Positions 36,234 to 43,357 of a stretch of DNA of 64,000 bases are shown in pieces (positions within the stretch are counted from its first letter, which is position 1; every line of letters starts with the position of its first letter). Source of the stretch: Parazoarcus communis (GTDB taxonomy: Bacteria > Pseudomonadota > Gammaproteobacteria > Burkholderiales > Rhodocyclaceae). The stretch covers positions 1,984,001 to 2,048,000 of the forward strand of contig NZ_CP022187.1 in NCBI RefSeq assembly GCF_003111645.1, in the 5' to 3' direction. A program made the position numbers and the translations under genes. The notes under the pieces were generated by a model. It ran no database searches. It saw nothing but the letters and a program-made list of their open reading frames with translations, and was not told the DNA's origin.

Positions 36234-37673
36234 TCAGCGCTCAAGTCCGCGCTCGCGACGTTCGTCGCGCACGCGGATTTTCAGTTCGCGCAGGCGCGCG
36301 TCGACGGCAGAAAGGTCGTAGAAGTCGCCGTCCCCCGCCTTGCGTGCAAGTTCGAGTTGCTCGACCGCCGCAGGATAGCTCCCCTGCAGCGTGTACACTT
36401 CGGCCTGAGCGCGATGGCGGGCGGTCAGCTTGCCAAGCTGGGCGTTGGCTCGCGACAGCAATTGCCACAGCCGGATATCCTCACCGCGCGTCTGCAGCCC
36501 CTGACGAACGCCGGCAACCGCGTCCGCCGCCCGTCCCGCAATGATCTGCGCATCGGCCAGCGCGTAGCGCAGGCTCTGACTCGCAGGAAAACGCCGCACC
36601 GCCGCGTCCAGCGTCCTGACCGCGGCCCCTGCGTCACGCCGTGCCATCGAAAGCTCTGCGGCAAGCGTCTCGATGAAGACTGAGGGCTCGGTGCTGCTAC
36701 GCAATGCCTTCAGCCCCGCCTCGGCGTCGTCCAGCCGCCCGGCGCGCATCTGCGTCCGGATCAGGCCGTAACGCACGGCCTCGTCCTTGGGCGTGCGTGC
36801 GAGAAGGTCTTCAAAGGTCTTCAACGCCTCAGCCGGCTGTGCCGTCTGCGATCGCAGCTTGGCCCGCACGTAGCGGAAGTCGGCGGAATCCGGCACCTGC
36901 CGGTAGCGCAGCGACGCCGCACGGTTCTCCATGTCGGCAATACGTTCGGTCGTCAGCGGGTGGCTGCGCAGATAGGCCGGTGCATTGTTCTCGTAAAGAC
37001 GGCTCGAGCGCTGCAGCCGCTCGAAGAAGCTGGGCATGCCGCGCACGTCGAATCCGGCGGCCTCCAGCGTCTGCAAACCCGCACGATCCGCTTCGCGCTC
37101 GAAATCACGGGAGTAGCCAAGCTGCGACTGGATGGCCCCGGCCTGGCCGGCGGCAACGGCTGCCATGCTGGCGTCCGAGCTGCTGCGCGCCGCCAGCACC
37201 GCCACCAGCAGCGAGGCGAGCATCAGAATGCCGGCCTGGCTCTGCTTGCCGACGATCTGGGCGATATGACGCTGCGTGACGTGAGCGATCTCATGGCCGA
37301 GCACCGAAGCCAGCTCGGACTCGCTCTCGGAGGCGAGAATCAGCCCCGAGTGCACACCGATATAGCCTCCCGGCAAGGCGAAGGCATTGAGGGTGGCATC
37401 CTTGACCACAAAGAAATCAAAACTCTGCAGCGGATCGTTGCTGACTGCAGCCAGCCGCTTGCCGAGTCGATTGACGTATTCCTCGACCTCTGGATCGTCG
37501 AGATAGGCCGCATCCTTCCAGCGGATCTCGCGGATGATCTCTTCACCGATACGGCGCTCTTCCGCCGGCGACAGGTCGGACGTACCCACGTCGCCGAGAT
37601 CGGGCAGATCGACGGCATGGGCAGGAAAAGCCAGCGCGAGGCTGAGCAGCAGGGCGAGGGATCGACGCATCAT
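36234..37673 (-). CDS. bepA: Periplasmic M48 metalloprotease with TPR domain (BepA-like)
   Basis: 479 residues. Signal peptide (MMRRSLALLLSLALAFPAHA), then an M48 peptidase domain with the zinc motif HEIAHVTQRH (about 147-156) and a downstream glutamate in READRAGLQTLEAAGFD. The C-terminal half holds TPR-like repeats (FEDLLARTPKDEAVRYGLIRTQMRAGRLDDAEAGL and similar). BepA degrades or assists outer-membrane proteins stalled during assembly, notably LptD. Length and order of domains match E. coli BepA (487 residues). Divergent from moaC. Confidence 0.9.
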   Translation of the reverse strand: MMRRSLALLLSLALAFPAHAVDLPDLGDVGTSDLSPAEERRIGEEIIREIRWKDAAYLDDPEVEEYVNRLGKRLAAVSNDPLQSFDFFVVKDATLNAFALPGGYIGVHSGLILASESESELASVLGHEIAHVTQRHIAQIVGKQSQAGILMLASLLVAVLAARSSSDASMAAVAAGQAGAIQSQLGYSRDFEREADRAGLQTLEAAGFDVRGMPSFFERLQRSSRLYENNAPAYLRSHPLTTERIADMENRAASLRYRQVPDSADFRYVRAKLRSQTAQPAEALKTFEDLLARTPKDEAVRYGLIRTQMRAGRLDDAEAGLKALRSSTEPSVFIETLAAELSMARRDAGAAVRTLDAAVRRFPASQSLRYALADAQIIAGRAADAVAGVRQGLQTRGEDIRLWQLLSRANAQLGKLTARHRAQAEVYTLQGSYPAAVEQLELARKAGDGDFYDLSAVDARLRELKIRVRDERRERGLER

Positions 37674-37787
37674 GGGATGCTATGATAACCCTCCCGAAGC
37701 GTAGTTCCGGCGTGCGGTGTATCGGCATGTAGCAAGCGTCAGTCGCGCCGTCGAACCATTCACTCAATCCCCTTCCGACACCGAACA

Positions 37788-38282
37788 ATGAGCGATTCCA
37801 CTCCGTCCGCCCTGACCCATTTCGACGCCGAAGGCCAGGCCCACATGGTTGATGTCGGCGCCAAATCGGAAACCCGCCGGGTTGCCGTCGCGACCGGCCG
37901 CATCCTGATGGAAGCCGCGACCTTCGACACCATTCAGAGCGGCACGGCAAAGAAGGGCGACGTGCTGGGCATCGCCCGCATCGCCGCCATCCAGGGCGCC
38001 AAACGCTGCAGCGACCTGATCCCGCTGTGCCACCCGATCCCGCTCACCCGCGTCGCCGTCGAGTTCGAAAGCGATCCCGCCGCGCTCGCCATTCGCTGCA
38101 CGGTGACAGCCGAAACCGTCGGCCGGACCGGCGTCGAGATGGAAGCGCTCACCGCGGTCAACGTCGCCCTGCTCACCATCTACGACATGTGCAAGGCGAT
38201 GGATCGCGGCATGCGCATGGAAGGCATCCAGCTGATGGAAAAGCTCGGCGGCAAGTCGGGGCACTGGGTTTCTGGCAGCTGA
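37788..38282 (+). CDS. moaC: Cyclic pyranopterin monophosphate synthase MoaC
   Basis: 164 residues, the usual length. Conserved: [89 protein letters not shown], including the active-site LCHP and the lysine/aspartate near the end. It converts the GTP-derived intermediate from MoaA to cyclic pyranopterin monophosphate, the precursor of Mo and W cofactors. The tungsten enzyme encoded at 41-46 kb needs this pathway, though moaC is not in that operon. Confidence 0.96.
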   Translation: MSDSTPSALTHFDAEGQAHMVDVGAKSETRRVAVATGRILMEAATFDTIQSGTAKKGDVLGIARIAAIQGAKRCSDLIPLCHPIPLTRVAVEFESDPAALAIRCTVTAETVGRTGVEMEALTAVNVALLTIYDMCKAMDRGMRMEGIQLMEKLGGKSGHWVSGS

Positions 38283-38412
38283 AGCCGCTTGGGCGCAAAA
38301 CCTTCATTGCGCGGCACAAGGGGCGAAAGCCGACAATGCGTTCCGCTGAAAATCGCCCAGGAAACAGCGTAAGCCTCTGAATTCATTCTGTTGATCAAGA
38401 CCAGGTCAGGAC

Positions 38413-38428
38413 AGGCACCGGAATTGCG
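38413..38428 (+). promoter_or_regulatory. Candidate sigma-54 promoter upstream of the Nif11-like gene
   Basis: AGGCACCGGAATTGCG: the invariant GG (38414-38415) and GC (38426-38427) are separated by exactly ten bases as required, and GGCAC and TTGC match consensus. It lies in the otherwise gene-free 236 bases between moaC and the Nif11-like gene, about 90 bases before its ATG. Confidence 0.5.
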
Positions 38429-38518
38429 TTCACGCCGGATGCAGTCTTGCTTCAAAGGTCAGGCGTGGTGCAGACGCCACGCCCTGGTTTAAATCTGGAA
38501 TGAACACGCAGGGAAATC

Positions 38519-38737
38519 ATGGCAATCAAGGATATCAAGGCCTTTTCGGACAAAGCCCGCGCTGATGCGGCCCTCGGCGAACAGCTGAAGGCCTGTCAGA
38601 AAGTCAGGGAACTTCTCGCACTCGCGCGCGACAGCGGCTTCCCGATCGACGAAGTCGAACTCTATCCGCCCAACGAGCCGCAGTTCACCGAAGACCAGTT
38701 CTCCGAGCGCCTGTGCAAGGCGCTGCTGCGGGTCTGA
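38519..38737 (+). CDS. Nif11-like small protein
   Basis: 72 residues: MAIKDIKAFSDKARADAALGEQLKACQKVRELLALARDSGFPIDEVELYP. The pattern 'short helix, K-D/DAALGEQL, then LARDSGF..' is that of the Nif11 family, found near nitrogen-fixation genes and as leaders of some modified peptides. There is no double-glycine leader cut site and no core-peptide-like tail, so a peptide precursor is unlikely. A -24/-12 type promoter upstream would fit nitrogen control. Function of Nif11 proteins is not established. Confidence 0.7.
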   Translation: MAIKDIKAFSDKARADAALGEQLKACQKVRELLALARDSGFPIDEVELYPPNEPQFTEDQFSERLCKALLRV

Positions 38738-38745
38738 TCCGACAA

Positions 38746-38767
38746 GGGCCTGACATCCGTCAGGCCC
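38746..38767. terminator. Hairpin between nif11-like and TerB-like genes
   Basis: Perfect 9-bp stem GGGCCTGAC/GTCAGGCCC with an ATCC loop, eight bases after the Nif11-like stop and before the convergent gene end. No U-tract; likely shared terminator of convergent genes. Confidence 0.5.
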
Positions 38768-38791
38768 GGCCTTCCTCCGGCGCGAACAGGC

Positions 38792-39763
38792 TCAGCGCCC
38801 GCGCACCATGGACATGATCTGGCCCGCATCGAGCGAACCCGCCCGCTCCTGGATCTGCGGCAGATAACGCGCCTGCATCTCCTTGGCCGGTCCCAGCAGA
38901 TTCTGGAACGTGTCGCGCAGCAGTTCGGTACTCATCTGCCGCCCGCCTCCGTAGTAGCGCCGCGCCACCTGACCGAGCGCATAGGTGGTGGCGAAAGAGA
39001 ATGCGACGCTGGTCGCGGACTTGCCGAGCTGGCGCCCCAGGCCGCCCCCGACCTTGCCCAGCAGCCCGCCAAGCAGCTTGCGCCCGAACTGTTCGAGATA
39101 CTGCGAGGTCAGGCCGACGCCCATCGTGGCCAGCAGTTCGCGGATGTGGCCCTGGTCGAGTTCGTGCCCATAGGTCTTTCCGATGCCATAGACCATCTTG
39201 ATCTGCAGCGGAATGATCGCCATCGAGGCCCACGACTGCGGCAGAAGCTCAAGCGCCCCATTCAGAATCGCGTAGTTGAGAATGCTGCGATCCATCTCGG
39301 CGTCCGCCGCAGGGTTCGATGCAGCGCGCGGGACTTCCTGACCGGCAGTCGCGCCCGCTGGCGCCATCGGCGCTGCCGCATCGATCAGGTCGGCCATCTC
39401 CTCCCCCTGCTGGTCGACCGGCGCTGTCACCGCCCGCCCCAGCCCCAGCGCGGCCGCGAGCGCATCGAGGAAGGCACGCTCGGCCGGACTGGTGTGACCG
39501 TCTGCATCGCACACACAGACGGCCATCTCGTATGCAAGCTGCCGGTGGGTCGGCTCGCCCAGCGCGGCGACCGCATCGTCCAGGCTGACGCGCTTGAGCA
39601 AGACCTGCTGGTAAAGACCGCGCAGATCGGTACCACCGGCTTCTCCGCTCAGCGATTCGGCGATGCCGCGAATCTGCTCACGCTCCTGCTCGTCGTTCGC
39701 GCCGTCGGCAAAGGCGGCCATCAGGGCGATGGTCAGGACGGCTTTCTGCTGATCTGCATTCAT
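38792..39763 (-). CDS. TerB-like plus DUF697 (YcjF-type) domain protein
   Basis: 323 residues from ATG 39763. The N-terminal about 125 residues resemble the tellurite-resistance TerB domain (QQKAVLTIALMAAFADGANDEQEREQIRGIAESL ... CDADGHTSPAERAFLDALAAALGL, acidic metal-binding helices). After an Ala/Pro linker, residues about 170-320 resemble DUF697/YcjF, with hydrophobic and glycine-rich helices (KLLGGLLGKVGGGLGRQLGKSATSVAFSFATTYALGQ) that may associate with membrane. Possibly an envelope or metal stress protein; no function established. Transcribed leftward, downstream of tupC. Confidence 0.7.
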   Translation of the reverse strand: MNADQQKAVLTIALMAAFADGANDEQEREQIRGIAESLSGEAGGTDLRGLYQQVLLKRVSLDDAVAALGEPTHRQLAYEMAVCVCDADGHTSPAERAFLDALAAALGLGRAVTAPVDQQGEEMADLIDAAAPMAPAGATAGQEVPRAASNPAADAEMDRSILNYAILNGALELLPQSWASMAIIPLQIKMVYGIGKTYGHELDQGHIRELLATMGVGLTSQYLEQFGRKLLGGLLGKVGGGLGRQLGKSATSVAFSFATTYALGQVARRYYGGGRQMSTELLRDTFQNLLGPAKEMQARYLPQIQERAGSLDAGQIMSMVRGR

Positions 39764-39844
39764 GATGTCTCGGGCTCGATGAAACGGGTGCACTCAAGAC
39801 CCGATGAGCATGCATGAGTTCCCCGCAGTGACGCAGGCGCCCGA

Positions 39845-40558
39845 TCAGAAAGTCATGCGCCAGGGCAGTTCGCCCTGGATGAAGAGTCTGGCCTCGTCCG
39901 ACGCCGGGCGGGAGAAGAAGCGCTGCGTCGGCGTGTGTTCGCACACCTTGCCGGCCGACAGAAAGACGATGTCGTCGCCGAGCCGGGTGGCCTGTCCGAG
40001 GTTGTGGGTGACCATCAGGATGCGGGTGCCGTCGGTACGGATCTCGCGGATGATGCGCTCGACTTCCGCTGTTGCCGACGGATCGAGGCTGGCGGTGGGT
40101 TCGTCGAGCAGCAGCAGGCGCGGGCGGGTCAGCCAGGCGCGCGCAAGCGCCAGCCGTTGCTTCTCCCCGCCCGACAACTGGCGCGCGCTGTCACCGGCGC
40201 GATGCGCGAGCCCGATGCGCTCGAGCACGGCCATCGCCCTGCGCTGACGCTCGGCCGCGGACACGCCGAGCGGCTTGAGTCCGAGCGCGACGTTCTCCAG
40301 CACCGTGGCACGCAGCATCATCGGATGCTGGAACACCATCATCACCCCGCGCGCCGGACGCACACCACCGCCCCAGTCGATCGTCCCGCCGCTGGGTTCG
40401 ACCAGGCCGCACAGCACGCGCAGCAACATGCTCTTGCCCGCTCCGTTGGGGCCGAGCAAGAGCGTGATGCCCTCGCTGCCGAGCTGCAGATCGATGCCGT
40501 CGAGCACGGCATGTCCGTTGGGTGAAAAGCGCAGGTTTTCGATACGGACAGGAAACAT
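39845..40558 (-). CDS. tupC: Tungstate ABC transporter ATP-binding protein TupC
   Basis: 237 residues from ATG 40558. Walker A GPNGAGKSMLLRVL (about 36-43), signature LSGGEKQRLALARAWL, Walker B LLLLDEPTASLDP, and the H-loop VTHN. It powers the permease encoded ten bases upstream. That permease is of TupB type and the adjacent operon encodes a tungsten enzyme, so tungstate is the likely substrate; molybdate cannot be excluded from the ATPase alone. The sensor Q-loop is VFQHPMML. Confidence 0.82.
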   Translation of the reverse strand: MFPVRIENLRFSPNGHAVLDGIDLQLGSEGITLLLGPNGAGKSMLLRVLCGLVEPSGGTIDWGGGVRPARGVMMVFQHPMMLRATVLENVALGLKPLGVSAAERQRRAMAVLERIGLAHRAGDSARQLSGGEKQRLALARAWLTRPRLLLLDEPTASLDPSATAEVERIIREIRTDGTRILMVTHNLGQATRLGDDIVFLSAGKVCEHTPTQRFFSRPASDEARLFIQGELPWRMTF

Positions 40559-40568
40559 CGGACCTCGG

Positions 40569-41273
40569 TCAGTCGTAGCGTCGCATCGCCCACTGCCGCA
40601 GCAGGAAGGCAAAGGCGTTGAGCGCGAGAATGAGCAGGATCAGCACGAGACCGAGCGCAATGGCCAGCGGCAGGTCACCCTTGCTGGTTTCCAGCGCAAT
40701 GGCCGTCGTCATCACCCGGGTCGAGCGGTCGATGTTGCCACCGACGATCATTACCGCGCCCACCTCGCTCATGGCGCGGCCAAGACCCGCGAGCACCGCG
40801 ACCATCAGGGAGTGGCGACAGTCGTACAGCAGCGTGGTCACGCTTTGCCACCAGCTGAAGCACATGACCTGGAGTTCTTCCGCGTAGCGTTGCCACACAT
40901 CTTCCACGACCTGGCGCGCAATCGCAGCCATCAGCGGTATCACCAGCAAGGTTTGCGCGACCACCATTGCAGCCGGGGTGTAGAGCAGGCCAAAGTCGCC
41001 GAGGGGCCCCGAGCGCGACAGAAACAGATAGACCACCACGCCCACCACGACCGAGGGCAGGCCCATCAGGCCGTTGATGAGTACCGAGGCGGCATGCTTG
41101 CCGGGGAAACGCCCGACGGCCAGACAGGCACCGAGCGGAAGGCCGATGAGCGTACCCAGCATGACCGCGCCGCCGCTGACCTTCAGCGACAGCCAGACGA
41201 TCTCTCCCACTCGCGCGTCGAAAGTCGCGAGCAGGGCCAGTGCGTCGGCAAAGGTGGAGGTGAACATCGACAT
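40569..41273 (-). CDS. tupB: Tungstate ABC transporter permease TupB
   Basis: 234 residues, about five to six transmembrane helices. GLPSVVVGVVVYLFLSRSGPLGDFGLLYTPAAMVVAQTLLVIPLMAAI and the EAA-like loop VLAGLGRAMSEVGAVMIVGGNID are characteristic of TupB/WtpB permeases rather than ModB. It pairs with TupC. The periplasmic binding protein TupA that normally precedes tupB is absent: the upstream 113 bases contain only a large hairpin, then a gene of the aor cluster. TupA may be encoded elsewhere. Confidence 0.83.
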   Translation of the reverse strand: MSMFTSTFADALALLATFDARVGEIVWLSLKVSGGAVMLGTLIGLPLGACLAVGRFPGKHAASVLINGLMGLPSVVVGVVVYLFLSRSGPLGDFGLLYTPAAMVVAQTLLVIPLMAAIARQVVEDVWQRYAEELQVMCFSWWQSVTTLLYDCRHSLMVAVLAGLGRAMSEVGAVMIVGGNIDRSTRVMTTAIALETSKGDLPLAIALGLVLILLILALNAFAFLLRQWAMRRYD

Positions 41274-41307
41274 CGCGGGGAGAATACCCGAAACCGCGCG
41301 ACCTGCC

Positions 41308-41367
41308 GTGATCGAGGGCGGCCCTGGAGGCTGTTCCGGTGTGGCCGCCGGGGCCGCCCTCGATCAC
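41308..41367 (-). repeat. Long inverted repeat upstream of tupB
   Basis: Perfect 17-bp arms GTGATCGAGGGCGGCCC (41308-41324) and its complement (41351-41367) around a 26-base loop. It lies between the 101-residue gene of the aor cluster and tupB on the leftward transcript. It has no U-tract after it. It could limit read-through from aor into tupBC, protect the aor mRNA 3' end, or form a regulatory fold. Confidence 0.7.
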
Positions 41368-41386
41368 ACCCCTGGATTACACGCCG

Positions 41387-41692
41387 TCAGCCGCCACCCT
41401 TCTGCATCGAGCGATCGAGCCTGGCGAGCCAGCTGCGCCGCGCCGGCTCGTCACCGCCTTCAAAGCAATATCTGACCTGCAGCTGAGGCAGCTCGAAAAG
41501 CCCCAGCTTGCGCACCGGCAACACGAGCAGTTCCAGCCTCAGGCGCTGCTCGCCATCAACCAGCAGCAGGCGTCCCGGCGCCGGACGGCTCACGCCTGTC
41601 CATGCGGCACGCAGATCGCGCTCGAACTCCGCCGGCGTCGCCGTCACCAGGCGCTCGACGACCTCCGGCACCGGTCCATTGATGAAAGCCAT
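41387..41692 (-). CDS. Uncharacterised 101-residue protein in the aor cluster
   Basis: 101 residues, no signal peptide. FINGPVPEVVERLVTATPAEFERDLRAAWTGV, then RLLLVDGEQRLRLELLVLPVRKLGLFELPQLQVRYCFEGG and a tail of RRSWLARLDRSM. The central part is beta-strand-rich and LPQLQVRYCFEG is followed by a basic helix, but I recognise no family. It begins two bases after the MoaD-like gene, so it is almost certainly translated with it. The Aromatoleum aor operon ends with a small accessory gene (aorE) in this position. A role in tungsten-cofactor insertion or AOR maturation is inference. Confidence 0.65.
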   Translation of the reverse strand: MAFINGPVPEVVERLVTATPAEFERDLRAAWTGVSRPAPGRLLLVDGEQRLRLELLVLPVRKLGLFELPQLQVRYCFEGGDEPARRSWLARLDRSMQKGGG

Positions 41693-41694
41693 CC

Positions 41695-41946
41695 TCAGCC
41701 GCCGGCGATCGGCGGCCAGATCGCCAGTTCGTCACTCGGCTGCAGACGGTGGCGAATGCGCTCGGACGGCGGGATGAAGACACCATTGACCAGCACCAGA
41801 TGCGCACTGCGCTCGGGCACGTTGTAGCGGCGGATCAGGTCTGCCACCGTCGTTCCGTCCTCCACATCGAGCTCAAGGCGGTTGCCCTTGCGGTCGGCGG
41901 GAAGGTAGTCGGACAGCGAAGCAAACAGTTTGAACGCAACTTTCAT
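41695..41946 (-). CDS. MoaD/ThiS-like sulfur carrier in the aor cluster
   Basis: 83 residues from ATG 41946. Ubiquitin-like beta-grasp sequence (KVAFKLFASLSDYLPADRKGNRLELDVEDGTTVADLIRRY) ending in the double glycine PPIAGG, the site that is adenylated and thiocarboxylated in MoaD. A dedicated MoaD-like protein next to a tungsten enzyme probably supplies dithiolene sulfur for the W-bis-pterin cofactor. It starts 14 bases after aorC. In Aromatoleum a MoaD-like gene (aorD) is part of the aor operon. Confidence 0.88.
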   Translation of the reverse strand: MKVAFKLFASLSDYLPADRKGNRLELDVEDGTTVADLIRRYNVPERSAHLVLVNGVFIPPSERIRHRLQPSDELAIWPPIAGG

Positions 41947-41960
41947 CGTGACACGTGCCC

Positions 41961-43226
41961 TCACCTTGCCAGCGCCATCGGCTGCGAAGTCGCGACATAG
42001 GCATCGACGAACTGCAACGGTGTCTCAAGCAGGCGCTCTTTCCACTTCCCGAGTTTGACCTGCCCGTGAATCAGGCCGCGCAGGGCACCGACATGCTCGG
42101 TCAGCCCGATCGATGTGGCACCGATCAGTACATCGTCCTTGAACTGCAGGCTCAGGTAGCGGCTTCGAATTTCATCCACATGCTCGACGCCCTCACCGCC
42201 CTTGTCCGCCGCCTCACCCCACCATTGTCCGAACGAGGTCGAGATCAGGCCCAGGGTATCGAGCACGTTGATGGCGAGCACGCCGTTCAGGCAGTTGTCC
42301 CGTCCCGCCATGTTGAGTGCGGCCACGCGGGCCTGATCGGCAGCGTTGGGCTGAATCGCGGCGACGAGGTGGGCGCCGGTAAACACGTCCGGCGCCTCAG
42401 CCACGTCACCCGCAGCGTAGATGCCTTTCACGCTGGTTTCCAGATGGTCGTCCACCAGCACGCCCTTGGCCACATGCACGCCCGTTCCCTCGAGAAAGGC
42501 GACGTTCGGCGCCACGCCCGCGGCAACGATCACCAGATCGCAGTCGATCTTGGCACCCGTGCTCAGGCTCACGGTCAGTGGCGAGCCCGCACCGCGGTCG
42601 ATGCGGTTGACCCCGGCCGAGGTGATCACCTTCACGCCCTTGTTCTCGACCCACTCCTTGATCATGCCACCCGCTTTCGGCGTCATCATGCGCGGCACCA
42701 TGCGGTCGCCCATCTCCACCACGGTGAGCTCGACGCCGCGCTTGGCCAGCGCCTCCATGATGATGCAGCCGATGAAGCCGGCGCCCAGCTGCAGCACCCG
42801 CGCACCGGGTTTCGCGTGTGCGGCGATCGCACGCGCATCCTCCAGGGTCCAGCAGGTCTGCACCTCGGGCAGGTCGACGCCCGGAATCGGTGGGCGCACC
42901 GGATGCGAACCGGTCGCGATCAGGAGACGGTCGTAGTCCTCGAAATGGCCGTCGAAAAACAGCATGCGCTGCTTCTCGGTGTCGAGCGCCACGGCCCGCC
43001 CGCGCAGTTCGCGGATGCGGAGCTGCTCGAAGTGGCCCGGTGCCTTGCGCAGCCAGGTGCCCTTCTCGTCGATGTTCTCTTCCAGCAGGTAGGGAATCGC
43101 CATGCGCGAATACGGCGGCGAGTCCTCGTTCCCAACCAGCACGATTTCGTCCTGCGGCGCGGCGCGGCGCAGGGTTTCAGCGGCCACCACACCAGCGGGG
43201 CCGTTACCGAGTATCAAGTGTTTCAT
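41961..43226 (-). CDS. aorC: AOR NADH-oxidoreductase subunit (FAD protein) AorC
   Basis: 421 residues from ATG 43226. Two Rossmann motifs: HLILGNGPAGVVAAETL at the N-terminus (FAD) and VLQLGAGFIGCIIMEAL at about 152 (NAD(H)), plus AGDVAEAPDVFTG closing the FAD site. This is the pyridine-nucleotide disulfide/NAD-FAD oxidoreductase family without redox-active cysteines. In AorABC it transfers electrons between NAD(H) and the iron-sulfur chain. It is preceded by a 131-base gap with a stable hairpin, so its expression may differ from aorAB. Confidence 0.88.
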   Translation of the reverse strand: MKHLILGNGPAGVVAAETLRRAAPQDEIVLVGNEDSPPYSRMAIPYLLEENIDEKGTWLRKAPGHFEQLRIRELRGRAVALDTEKQRMLFFDGHFEDYDRLLIATGSHPVRPPIPGVDLPEVQTCWTLEDARAIAAHAKPGARVLQLGAGFIGCIIMEALAKRGVELTVVEMGDRMVPRMMTPKAGGMIKEWVENKGVKVITSAGVNRIDRGAGSPLTVSLSTGAKIDCDLVIVAAGVAPNVAFLEGTGVHVAKGVLVDDHLETSVKGIYAAGDVAEAPDVFTGAHLVAAIQPNAADQARVAALNMAGRDNCLNGVLAINVLDTLGLISTSFGQWWGEAADKGGEGVEHVDEIRSRYLSLQFKDDVLIGATSIGLTEHVGALRGLIHGQVKLGKWKERLLETPLQFVDAYVATSQPMALAR

Positions 43227-43311
43227 CAGACATCCTCGATGCACAGCCGCGGGCGGCCCCTCGCAAGGCCTCCGCGATCATTGCAAATGCGACCGATGCG
43301 GGCGCTGCCAC

Positions 43312-43338
43312 GAGCGGCCGGTTGTCGGCCGGCCGCTC
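43312..43338 (-). repeat. Intercistronic hairpin between aorB and aorC
   Basis: Perfect 10-bp stem GAGCGGCCGG/CCGGCCGCTC with a 7-base loop, just after the aorB stop on the leftward transcript. No U-tract. Probably an mRNA-end stabiliser or partial terminator adjusting aorAB to aorC stoichiometry. Confidence 0.6.
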
Positions 43339-43357
43339 ACTGGCTCCCGCTCCCCGT

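Noticed and set aside
38519-38737. Nif11-type precursor of a modified peptide
   Set aside because: There is no Gly-Gly cleavage motif, no Cys/Ser/Thr-rich core and no modifying enzyme nearby.
41308-41386. Molybdenum/tungsten cofactor riboswitch upstream of tupB
   Set aside because: The region is a simple long hairpin and I cannot find the multi-helix core expected for the Moco motif. Kept only as an unexplained inverted repeat.
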